The notes under the pieces were generated by a model, which saw only the letters and a program-made list of their open reading frames with translations, made no database searches and had not been told where the DNA came from. A stretch of DNA of 64,000 bases from Blepharisma stoltei (Eukaryota; Ciliophora; Heterotrichea; Heterotrichida; Blepharismidae): contig CAJZBQ010000020.1 of assembly GCA_914767885.1 (NCBI GenBank), positions 372,001 to 436,000 on the forward strand. The letters run 5' to 3'. Shown here in pieces: positions 1-11,000 of this stretch (position 1 is its first letter; each line of letters begins with the position of its first letter). The position numbers and the translations under genes were made by a program.

Positions 1-29
1 ACCATTTCATAAGAGAATAAATCCATTCG

Positions 30-303
30 TAAAAACCCCCACCCTCCGTGAGCGAACAAAAATTTTTTTATAAAAATAAAATGATATATAAGTGATAATT
101 GCTACAGTAAAATCTCTGCTAATCCTAAACAGCTTGCATTTTAACACATAAATTTGCAAAGTAAATAAATATTTGCTTTCCAATTTTTACGAACTTTAAT
201 TTTTTCAATTTTGAAAAAAAATTTATTTATATACATTGTTTTTTAAAAAAAAATAACCCTCGAAGAGCAAACAAAATTTATTGTTCACTGGAAGGGTGGC
301 ATT
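30..303. mobile_element. degenerate family A MITE/IES
   Basis: The left end carries CCACCCTCCGTGAGCGAACA and the right end a decayed inverted copy ending GAAGGGTGGC. The interior holds the family A core (a TGATATATAAGTGATAATT block in reverse orientation). The TA ends at 30-31 and 304-305 are approximate. It lies in no recognised gene. Confidence 0.55.
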
Positions 304-857
304 TAGGAATTCAAAATTATTTAAATTGCAGCCAGATATAATTGTTGCCTTTTTGGCTTAATGAATAAATTATCTGGGATAAATGGAAAATCCATTTAAA
401 AAGGGTCGGTTTTATTTTCTAGGACATTAATTGTTCTGAATGCTGGCGTTAAAAAAAAGCTCATTTATAAATCCGATAGAATCAGGGATGAAGTTTCCAA
501 AAATTCTGACTAGGGTTAAAATTTTTGAAGTAAAAGACTGCTGAATTCAAAAACTGAGCTTATTTCGAATATAAATTGCCATTTATTTAAAAGGCAAGTG
601 CCATACTAAGCTATTTTGATTAATAGATAAAACAATAAAGAGCTTTTTGATGTAATGAGAAATTGGTGAGTGTCAGCCATAATGAAATCTTATTAGAATC
701 AAAATATTTATTTTATAAATTATAAACTATCAAAAAGAAATTTTCAAAGTGTTTTTTGTATAAAAATTTTGTTTCGTGACATATTAATTATCAAATGTCA
801 CTATTTCAGAAAATTTTAGAAAAGGTTTCTCAAAAGTGAGAAAAGACAACATGAAAA
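304..857. other. AT-rich intergenic, nothing recognised
   Basis: AT-rich sequence upstream of the first gene. I see no long open frame in the UGA=Trp code, no RNA gene and no clear repeat. Confidence 0.4.
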
Positions 858-1709
858 ATGACTATGGTTGTTGGCAGTGCCGTAACAATAGCACTTATTC
901 TAATATTTGCCAGCCATCGTAAAAAAGCAGCCCCAGCTTTACACTCCACACCACAAAATTCCAAAAAAATTGAATCCCATCAAATCGATCCTTTTACTCC
1001 AAGTTCCGATCTTTCTGCAGAACTGAATAAAAAACTCCTAACAAAGTCTGCTTTATTAAAAATTCTGCACCTTGTAAATGAAAAGCTACGCCAAGATTTC
1101 GTAAAAATTATATAGAAACCTATCAAAGAGCAAAATCGTCACGAAAGACGAAAACTGAAAAAAAATTCCCAAGAAAGCTATCAAGAATTTCTTAAATCTT
1201 CTATATCTGATGAACTGAAATTTACGGAACAAGTTTTAGATGGAGTTTTAGCGGAATCTCAAATTAATAAAGAAAAGTTCAATGAAGCTCTAAAGCTTTA
1301 TCAAGAAGATGATGAAATCATAGGATGCATAAATAATTCAGAATTTGAAGCAAGCAGAGGTTTATTGCCTAAATTAGAAATTTGTGTAGAAGTTTTTATA
1401 TTGTTTATATATAAGTAGCTCTAGCCCTCTTAATAATAGCACATAAATTCTCTTATTTATTTCATTATATATAGGCAAGCTATTTTATATAAAAAAAATA
1501 TAAATTTTGAGCTTGAATATTGGAATGAAAAATCCTCAAATAACACCACCACACAAGCGAAGCTAGAAAATAAATGTATTCTAGAAGACGAAATCCTAGA
1601 GAAATGGGGAGCAGAGATAGGAGATGTGCATTTATTAGCTAAAAATAGTAAAGAAAACAGAAAAAAACTTTTAGGGTTATATAATAAAGTAAGAGAAATT
1701 TGCCCATAG
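858..1709 (+). CDS. small protein with N-terminal membrane anchor, function unknown
   Basis: The product is about 256 aa once the 15-nt intron (1101-1115) and a short IES (1406-1471) are removed. It opens with a hydrophobic stretch (residues 3-18, VVGSAVTIALILIFA) followed by a basic SHRKK, so it is probably a single-pass anchor with the bulk on the other side. The rest is hydrophilic, mostly helical and charged (K/E rich), without a motif I recognise. The ATG at 858 starts in frame just before the hydrophobic segment; an ATG at 851 is in another frame. It stops at TAG 1707-1709, and the next gene's ATG follows 21 bp later in the same frame. That spacing leaves open that both are one gene broken by a single TAG. 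I prefer two genes, because the downstream product then begins MGC, a plausible lipidation signal. Confidence 0.55.
1101..1115 (+). other. 15-nt spliceosomal intron
   Basis: GTAAAAATTATATAG has GT...TAG ends. It introduces an in-frame TAG if retained, and removal continues the frame QDF|KPIKEQNRHE. The size matches known Blepharisma introns. Confidence 0.85.
1406..1471. mobile_element. short TA-bound IES (about 66 bp)
   Basis: In-frame stops lie between two good coding stretches. Excision between TA 1406-1407 and TA 1472-1473 restores frame (...EVFILF|RQAILYKK...). The ends are inverted TATATATAA. A TA at 1397 would also keep frame (75 bp), so the left end is not certain. It has no family A or B ends. 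Confidence 0.65.
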
Positions 1710-1730
1710 TTTAAGCTAAAACGATTAAAA

Positions 1731-2908
1731 ATGGGATGCTTGTGATCACGAAACAAATGGGAACAAGAAGAAAGGCTTGTATTGGACAGCGAAAACTGCT
1801 TAAAACTCAATAAAAAACACTGTAAGAAAATTGTATCTGTTTTTCATAGAATGACTAAACTTTTTCACTTGAACTTAACTCAGTTTGAATCAGCTCTACG
1901 AGAACTCAAAATAGAGACTGACGAAGAAACAATGAAGTTTTTCGAACTCTTTAAAGAAGACCCTAATGATTCATATTTCTTTAACAATTTAGAAGTCAAG
2001 CCAAACCTAAAAGGCGAAGAATATTTATACTCAGTCAAAAAATTAAGCGTTCTAGCTATCTTTTTTGGAAAAGGAAACACTGAAGAAAAGATTAATGCGC
2101 TATTTAATATATATGATATTGATCTTTCAAAAAGATTGTCATTGACTGAGCTGGGTGTAATGCTGAAAGATATCGGAGAAATATCATTGCACCATCTTCC
2201 AAGATTAGCGACTGTAAAATACCCAAATAAGATGAGCGAAATTATGAAGTATAGCAAATGCTTAACTCCCCTCCTTCCATGAGTGAACAAAACCATTGGA
2301 ACAATCTATTTTTTGCCAAAAAATCCACTCTTCGTGAGTGAACAAAAATTGTTTTAATAGAAAAAATTTTTTATGAAAAAAATTGATATATAAGTGATAA
2401 TTATTATAATGAAATCCCGAGCTAATTCTGTTTAATTTTAAACAAATTACGTTTTAAAACATAAATTTTATAAATAAAATTAATATTTGCTTCCCAATTT
2501 TGCAAATTAGGATTTTTTTAAAAAAAACAATTAAACCCCCTCCGTGAGTGAACAAAATTTTTTTTCACTCACGGAGGGGCTGGAGTAAGCAAAATGGAAG
2601 AAGGACTCATAGAATATTTTAAATACTTGATTTGTGGGTTTCGAGTAAGAGAAATAACCCTCCACGAGTTTGTCGAAGCTTTTGAACAAGACGAACTACA
2701 AATTATTTTGAATGCAGCTGAAATAAGAAATTTTGCGATAAGGGCATATGAAGATGCATTAATCCAGAAAATCGAGAGAAAAAAGGAAACTAATCTAGAC
2801 TCCGACGATATTCAAGAAATTACTCTTGAGAGACGTCATACCACTTGGAATAAACGTAAAATCCGCAAAAAATTCAACAAGAAAAAAACAGCTGACGTCC
2901 AAGTTTAG
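1731..2908 (+). CDS. EF-hand calcium-binding protein, possibly N-myristoylated
   Basis: The product is about 284 aa after removal of IES 2263-2585. The predicted start MGCLWSR has Gly2 and Cys3, the usual arrangement for N-myristoylation plus palmitoylation in neuronal-calcium-sensor-like proteins (inference). One EF-hand loop is clear near residue 125 (DIDLSKRLSLTE, with D1, D3, S5 and E12 as ligands). Flanking helices resemble degenerate EF-hands. The C-terminus is basic (KRKIRKKFNKKK). Overall it looks like a calcineurin-B/recoverin-type sensor but is too divergent to name. It lies 21 bp downstream of the first gene and ends 17 bp before the end of the convergent kinase gene. Confidence 0.65.
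2263..2585. mobile_element. family A IES, 323 bp, inside the EF-hand gene
   Basis: Bounded by TA at 2263-2264 and 2586-2587. The left end is ACTCCCCTCCTTCCATGAG, and the right end has a palindromic CCTCCGTGAGTGAAC / GTTCACTCACGGAGG hairpin. Excision joins SKCL to SKMEEGL in frame. The core is in reverse orientation relative to the copy at 27770. Confidence 0.9.
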
Positions 2909-2925
2909 ATTTTTTTTTAAATTAT

Positions 2926-4701
2926 TTAATTTCATTTTGCTGTTACAACTCGAGGTGAACTCCAGTTAAAAACTGAAGGAGAAATATTTAATTCTATTTC
3001 CCATTTTTTTACTTTTTCACTATTAATAATGTCTTTGGTTTTTGGCCTATTCTTGGTAGCGCAAAGCCACGAAACTAACTCACATTCAGGTTTCTCTCTG
3101 ATTTCAATAGGAAAACTTGCTTGGTTTTTTAAAATTTTGGATCTTTCACTTCTAGTCATTTTTGGAAATAAAAGTTCTAATAAAATTTTGCCAAGCTGAT
3201 ATACGTCTTTTTGTCGGTTTTCCTTTATAAGTAGGCCTGATTTCCCCTCATCACTGAAATTATGTAGCTTAAAGTCACCAATTTTCACGCTTAAATCATC
3301 GTTTAAGAATATATTTGATGACTTTAAATCTCCGTGAGCTAGTTTTTGGCTATGTATGCTATGGACTCCCTTTACAATTTGTCTGAAAATCTTATAAGTG
3401 CTGACCCTATCACATTTCCCTTCATTCTCAATCCACTTGTCAAGTGAAACTCCTGACATAAACTCAGTTTGCATATATAAGTAAAAGGTCAGATATGCAG
3501 AATTTTCTTCTGAAAAATCAAAGGAAGGAGACGTAAAATTGTCTGGTGCGGAGGCTTCAATCCAAGAACTATAATACCGCTTTAGATATCTTGAATGGAG
3601 CTTTGACATATGTAAAACTTCTTTAAAAAGCTTGTGCTCTTTAATGTTTTCTTTTATCCCAATGTGAAGCTCAACCACTTTTACTGCATAAAGGTGTCCA
3701 TCCAGCCTATGCCTTGCTTGATAAATCTGCCCAACTTTGCTTTTGCCAAGCTGGCCGACCATTTCAAAGGAGTTTGCGAATTTCCCATCCTCAAGGATTT
3801 TTGAGTATTTTTGCATTTCTTGTTCTAGGTCTTTGTTGAGGCTGGATTCAGAAAATGACCCAGAATAGTGAAGAACTAAATTGGTGGATTTGTTAGAATT
3901 AGTCCATTCAGGCATTGAAAGCTGGATTTCAGTGATGAGGCTTTCTGAGTCAATTGTGCTTTTGGAGTCACTTTCGAATAAAAATCGGTTGCAGTTGCTT
4001 TTTATAGGCGAAGATGCCATGAAATCTAGGAAACTAGGAGTAGCTGGGTCTGTATTAGTTTCATTTTCTTCTAATACTGAGTTATCTTCATCTATATCAA
4101 GTACAAAGCTTATATCAATTTCTTGAATTTCTTTGGACTTTTCACATTTCTTTAGCTTTTTTCCAATGAAAAATCCAAAAATCACAGCAAAACTTATCAA
4201 AATTCCCATTAGTCCAGTCTCCCATGAAACGTCTGCGAACAAGCTGGCATTTTTCGGCAGATTTTTTGTTTTTATTTCTTTTTCATCAGTCTTTGGCACT
4301 TCGATTTGTAAAATATTATACAGGGATGATTGGGATTGGATTTGTAAAATTTCTGCATTTTTTAATCTGCGGAAATTAAAAAGAGACGAAGCTGGAAGAA
4401 GGGAAGTGGATTTAAAAGTAAGAGATCTCTCGTAGTAATTGAGGTAGAAGGCATTAAGTTTTGTATATTCGGGAAATTTATTTTGACACGCTAAATCACC
4501 TTGAAGAGATTTAGCTTTTGTTGATAATTGATTGAAATTGGTGGCTAAGCTTTGAAAGTTTTGCTCTCATTGCGAGTTTTTTGCTGAAGTTGGGTTTATG
4601 ATAAAGATGTAAAAAATCGTAACAGCACTGGCTATGAATACAAAGCAAGATATCCTTGAAGAAAATACTCTCATACGCTGGATAATTGCTTTATAACCCA
4701 T
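2926..4701 (-). CDS. PERK/eIF2-alpha-kinase-like transmembrane protein kinase with degenerate active site
   Basis: The product is 591 aa. There are two hydrophobic segments (about residues 17-38 and 165-190) enclosing a roughly 125-residue extracytoplasmic region. A low-complexity acidic stretch and a C-terminal kinase domain (about 310-570) follow. That architecture, and the RYLKRYYSSWIE and YLYMQTEFMSGVSLDKWIE segments, resemble eIF2-alpha kinases such as PERK and GCN2. The ATP-binding Lys is present (YAVKVVEL). The catalytic loop, however, is HGDLKSSNIF instead of HRDLKPxNIF, and the DFG motif is DFK. It is therefore either an unusual active kinase or a pseudokinase. UGA is read as Trp twice. 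The start MGYKAIIQ is the first ATG before TM1, and the stop is TAA at 2926-2928. WEE1-like descent is an alternative. Confidence 0.75.
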
Positions 4702-5047
4702 TTTTAACAGATACTTTTATTTGGACCATTTTAAATGTTCACCTAAATTTTGTTTATCGTTCTCAATTAATTGCTTAGAATCTAATATTCTTATTTTCCA
4801 TATGTCAACTAATTGTAACTTTACTATATGGAAATTATTAGTAAGGTTTCTTAATATTAATTACAACCTCGTGCCATTTTCCATTAATTTATACTTCCTC
4901 AGAATTTGAACTCGCAACCAAATCTTCTTTAATAAGACTCCGGGCTTCATTTAATTTGGCAGCGATAAAAACGGTTCTTTTGCCCCAATTTTGCTTAAAT
5001 CCTGAGTAGCCTTAAAATTTTAAAATTTTAAAAATTTCCATAATAAA
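4702..5047. promoter_or_regulatory. divergent intergenic region between kinase and Piezo genes
   Basis: 346 bp of AT-rich DNA between two divergently transcribed genes, so it presumably carries both promoters. I see no individual element that I can defend. Confidence 0.4.
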
Positions 5048-8000
5048 ATGATAGAAGAATGCTTGAATTTTATTCTATTTTTATGTGGGACTTTAAAACC
5101 CTCAGGACTCTCTGCAATTTATTTGGCATTTGGCATAGCAATTTGATTGATTCTCCTGCTTACAGTTCAAGTTCCACGCGCTGTTTACAAATATTTAGGC
5201 ATTTCTAGTGTTTTACTGAATTTATGGAAATTAGTTATGCTAATCATATTTTATTCTGACAAAAATTCAACATTCTTCTCTGACCACAAAGAAACTCTGA
5301 AGATTCTAGGAGTTTTTTATCATAACACAAGCGAGCTCAACTATGTATCTGCTGCATCTTTTTATCCTGACTTAATGGCATTTCTTGTTAGCTTGATTGG
5401 GTATTATTATGGAAATACGAAACTTAAGCTCAGCAACAATTTCAGAAGGATGCTTAATTTATTTTTAACCTTTTCAATGGTGATGGCAAGCTGTATTTCA
5501 TCATTTTCTTTTGTGAATGTACTTTATATCATTATAGCAATGTATTGGGTTTTAACTTGAAGCTATGGAATTTACCCTAGGCTATATCAGCTAGGATGCA
5601 GAGTTATATCATTTGTTACAGTAATACAGATCCTTACTTCTTATCTCTACAATATGGTTTTGCATAATTATTTTTCTTCTGTTGATGCAATTCGCTATGG
5701 AATTATATTACCTACCTACAGTGACTATTTTAATTTTTTGGTCGTTTTTGCGTTGCATGGATTTTCTACTGTCTACGCAAGAAGAGCTTTACTGAATCCA
5801 GATGAGCATAGAGCTGTTTTAATACAGCCTGAAGAGGAAATTAAAGATAATGAAGAAAAAAATTTTAATTCAACGCTTGATGATGAAGATTTAAATGATT
5901 CTGTCCCTTTTGAGTTATCAAGATCTCTATTGCAAGCTCCAAAACCGTCTTTAGAAGAGTTTTCGAGAGCGTCGCAGATACCTGAAGTTTTACAACCACC
6001 TTCTCCTCCTAAAAAGAAGATGAAAATTTCTAAAATTCCTCTACAAATCATCAAATTTATTTATGCTGTCATTTTTTCATTTTCATTTCTATACTTAGTA
6101 GCGCGATTTTTACTATTTTTATGGATTTTTCATTACATGAGTATTTTAGGATGTTTTGAGATGCTGTGGCTATTTTACTCTTTGATAGACGATGATGATA
6201 GTCGAACGATAAAAACTGTCAGATATATCTTATGTCCAATGCTAGTTATTCAGTTTTTTACTACTTATGTCCTCAATATATTTGATATTAATCCTAATAG
6301 TCAGTACGGATTCCCTAAGCTGGTTTTTCCAGCACTCGATGTTGGTTTTCAGCTTTTAACTATTTTTTTATTTTTATATCTCACAAGATCAATCCGCAAA
6401 ATGATCAAAAAGCAGGCAAAAACTGATGGAAACTCATCTTGAGAAATGCTATTAACCATAGTTTTACAGAACGCAGACAAGTTTTCTATAAGCGTTTTAT
6501 TTGTAGTCGGCCTCTCTGCTATAAATTTAGTTCATACAGGATTTATGATAATTTGCTTGTTTTTCATGCTAAATTTTAATTTAGCCAAAAAGTTTTGGAT
6601 TGTTTTGGTGATTTATACAATGACTGTCCTCTTTATAAGATACTTATGGCTGCTTATTTTATCTCTTATTAATAAGGATAGCTTAAATGAGACATTGCTA
6701 GATTTCATTGGTCTTCCTATAGAAAATAATGCTAAAGATGACAAAGTAAATATTCTTCCTTATGATTTTTTAGTATGAGTACTATTATTTTCAGCAGCCA
6801 TGCAATTAAGGGCTTACAAGGCAACTATGTTTTCTCTTGTTTATCATCAGTTTACAAGGGAAGAATTTGCTAAAAATCATCCACTTATTATGAAATCTAT
6901 TATGAAAATGTATAGATGGTATTATAAAGTAGAAATGTGGGCAATTTATCTGTTTATCTTTCTACTTTTTTTGATAGCAAAATTAAATTGACTAAACTTT
7001 GCAAGAATGGTTTTGGGATGCGGGTATTTGCTTATTCATTTATATGGAAATTTGAACGAAATTTCAAAAAATTATATGAAAGTTAAGTCCATATGGCCTA
7101 TAATTGTGTATTATAGTGGAATTTTACTAGTAACCAGGTACGTTTATCAGTTTATTCCTTTTATAAAAGCTATTAAACATTATAATTTTTCTTTTATTGG
7201 GCTCGAGGTTTATAGTTCGAGCGATTTATATGAGAGTATGGTCACTGATTGCTTATTATTGATTTTTACTGTATTGGGCTCCAGGTCACATAAAAAGGAC
7301 GATGTAAAATTTCGGCCATCTACCTCTGACCAATTTGAGGATGTTGGACTTATACAAGGGCTTATCCAAGCTAATATGTCTATTATTGAACAAGATATTG
7401 GGCAAAATTCTTATTTTAAATTTATTCACCCTTGGTTTCAGCTTATAATCTTTTTAGCAATTTCTATATTGGCATCACAGTGGAAGCTTTCAATTTCTAT
7501 GGGAGCTTATATTGCAATAATAGAAATTTATTATTTTTTCAATACTTTATATATGTCAGAGTATATTCAAAAAAAATCATCTCTTGACTCTGAAAAAGAG
7601 TACTGATACCGTTCGTTGCTATGAACAGCTTTATTTATAGCCACTCTATGCAACTTAATACTCTCTTACTTAGGATTTATAATAAACAAAGATTTCATGG
7701 GCGATAATTCTGATAATATTTTATGGTTTTATGTATGGATTGGATATGAGAAGCCTGATGAAAGTTTTCTAATAAAAAATTGTTATGGCTACTTAATACT
7801 ACTCATTTTTCTAGTAATTGAAATTAAATTAAATTAAATTAAGAGTCGTAAAGTCTTCCAGGTTTGATATTTCCGGATGCTTTTGACCAATGTCAATGCT
7901 TGCCGGCGGAAATTCAACCGCTATTTTGGAACAGTGGCCTTCTCTCGGAATAAGGCTTCACTTTGGAGTGTCAATGGATAGGGATATTCCTAGTCAGTAA

Positions 8001-11000
8001 GTCATCGGGCGCTATGGAAGTAAAGGTTAGCCCAATAACCCCTTTCAGTCACCTTTGAGAGAGGTGGCACATAGATAAAAAGGAGCCCTCAAAAATTGGA
8101 AGGTAAAAAGCCATGCCCAAAACTATCTGGACGACTAAATCCTGATCATGGAATAGCCACCAGCCGACTCCCAAGGCCGCCCCACAAAGCCCCATATTCC
8201 GATGGGCAAGGGTTAGAAGCAAAAGATTCAACCTTGATTTAGTCGCTAAAGTGACTTTTGGTGGTGCATCGTCATCAAGGACATATTTAGTCACGACCAC
8301 CATACTAATTATTAGCAATTGAAAGGCATTGCCTTGAGTTTATTTTGTTTGAAAAAGTCCTTTTGAGTGATGAAGAAAAGCTTCAGGCGAAGAAAAGCAA
8401 AATTCTCGTGAAGTTTTTGAACTTTTTAAGGGTATTAGCAGAAGCATTAGTTCCTATGTTTATCCTTTTAATTGCATTCAGCAAATTAACATTTGTTAGT
8501 GTGATATATGTAATTGGGGTATTTTTATCAATTTTACTAGGAACGACTTTTACAAGAACAAAATTTTTAAATTATTTATTGCTCACTATGACACTTGTGC
8601 AATATGCTTTACTTGTCGGAAACCTACAAAACAAAAATTCTCCCACTTCTCTACCTGCTGACAGTCCAATTAATGTTCCATGGTACCTGCACAAAACATG
8701 GGAAAATGATGATGTCCCAGTATTTTTTGGCTTAGGAACCAGTATAGGCCAGCTTCACAGCATTATATGGGATTTATTAACTCTATTATTTTTATATATC
8801 TATTACACATTTCTGTCAGCCAAAGAAAATGAGCTTGAAATGCTTGGTGATGAGGAAGAAGTGGTAGATTTGTCAAGTTCAGAAAAAAGTCATAGGCAGA
8901 GCGAAAAAGAAAAAAGTGAGGAAAGTAAAAGTGATGAAGAAGAGGAAAAAATTGAAGTGGAAAAACTTGATATTTTTAAAGACTCACACTCTCTTGAGAA
9001 GATTGAAGAAGCTAAAGACACTTCGCTGGAGTCTTCTAGCTCGAATAGTTCTACTGGTTCTATTGATAGATTTTTAGAAGAATCTAAACAGCAACATTCA
9101 AGAGTCCCCAGTGCAGCTCCTGCTAGGAGTGAAACTTCCCATCATTCGCTTCCTCAGAGCCTCCCACAAACATTTAGCAATGCTCCAGAAATCAACAGGA
9201 ATTCTGAAGAAATCCCATTTGGGACCTTTGATACCGCTAAATTTGACACCGTAAAGCCAGAACCCTCAAAATTCAACAAAGAGATTCTTCTGAAATTCAA
9301 AAGCGCATTTTATAACTCTTCTCATTTCCTTATCCTTCCAATAGTGCTTCTATTTATTTCTCAAAGCCATGGCCTGATATCTGGAGTTTATTGCTTATTT
9401 TGCTTGATTTTTATATACAAATCAAATGAAATCATAAAAAGTGAAAAGAGCTGAAACCAGTATTTGAAAATCTTAAGGAATTATTTTTTGATTTTTATGC
9501 TAATTGATTTGACACTACAAATTATTTATCAATTGCCAGTTGAACAAATGCATTCTAGTAGCACGGCAACAGACTGAGTTGAATCAGCCGGTCTAATGCA
9601 ACTATGAACAGCTGGTGGCAATAACCCAGACGATGTGGATAATAAACAATTGAAAATAAATTTCAAAATTTTTACCTTTGCATTCCTCTACATGATGTAC
9701 AGGATGATGAAAAGTAAAGACTTCACCGAGCACATGAAAAAACAGAGACAAAGCCTATTAGAAGAAAGCAGAAAAATAGGCTTAGAAATAGCTCATCATT
9801 TCAACGACAAAAGGATTGAAGAAAACAAATCTTATCAAGAAAAACGTAAAAGGTTTGAAAATGAGCTATTAAAACTTGACCAGAACGTCAATAAATGAAG
9901 CAAAAAGTTTTACGGAGGAAATGAAAGCAAAAAAAGCTCTATTGGATATATGTTAAGGCAAAGAGATAGGAGATTTACCTCGAAAATAAGATTTTCAAGG
10001 GCAAGCGGTATTGGCCAGCCTTCTTCATCTGCAGCTCCATTAGAAGCTGTGGCTACTGAGCAAAAAGAATCCTTTAAAATCCGCTTCCAAAACCTGCTGA
10101 TAAACTTGATCAATCCTGTGATTTTCAAAAACTATATCAAAAAGCTTAAAGAGCACGAAAAGAAAAATATATCGCAGGATGTTACTCCTATTAAAATTGA
10201 AGAAATTAGGTTTCCTGACTCTTCGCCTATGGGAGAGCAAGATGAGCTAGAAGAAGAAGTCAATCTTAAAGATGATCTGCCAAAGCAAAGAGCTGAATAT
10301 GACTTGACGTGGAAAAATTATATTGTACTGATAGCATATGCAATTGCAAGCAACACAGAATATTTAGTCATTCTGTTTTTCTTCGTGAATCACTTTGTAT
10401 ATGCCAGCTTGGAGTCTGCTGTTTTTCCGTTATCTGTGCTAGGCTATGCGATGCTTGAGTACCCTCGGCCTCCTGCTAGGTATTTTAGATATATGCTTTT
10501 GTATACCATTATTGTATTTTTTATCAAATACTGTTTACAATTCCAACTGTGAGGGTACGTATTTGCGAACCTGGATAAATATGAAGATACATATAAAATT
10601 GGGTTTAACCTGGCTTCAAATACTTATAGCCAGAATTTATTTGTTTATATTTTCTGGGATGTTGTAGTCATGCTTTTACTGATTTTCCACGAATATTACT
10701 TGCTTAGGGTAGGGTTATGGCCACATACAGAATTTGATTTAGAAAGCTTAAAAGAAGCAAAAAAAAGGAAACTCTTGGAAATGGCTAACGAGGAAACAGT
10801 TGAGCAGTCACAAATCCAAATTCGGCCATTTAAAGAGCCTCAAAGATCTCTTTACCAAAAAATTCGAGCTTTTTATGGAAGAATTTTACCAAGAAACAAA
10901 GAAGAAAAACCTGGCTGAGATTTATATACTCCTACAGTGCTTGCCCAATTACTTATCTTTTTATATATTTTGTGCTTCTTTTCTGATATGGATGGGCAAT

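Noticed and set aside
1707-1709. TAG read as Gln (all-sense code as in some other ciliates)
   Set aside because: Many genes here end cleanly at UAA/UAG at the expected C-terminus (H3, H4, SDHB, Piezo, MAPK). One TAG between two frames is better explained as a real stop.
1457-2296. Long antisense ORFs opposite the EF-hand gene
   Set aside because: Shadow frames of real coding sequence; they are Phe/Ser-rich, as expected for complements of Lys/Glu-rich genes.
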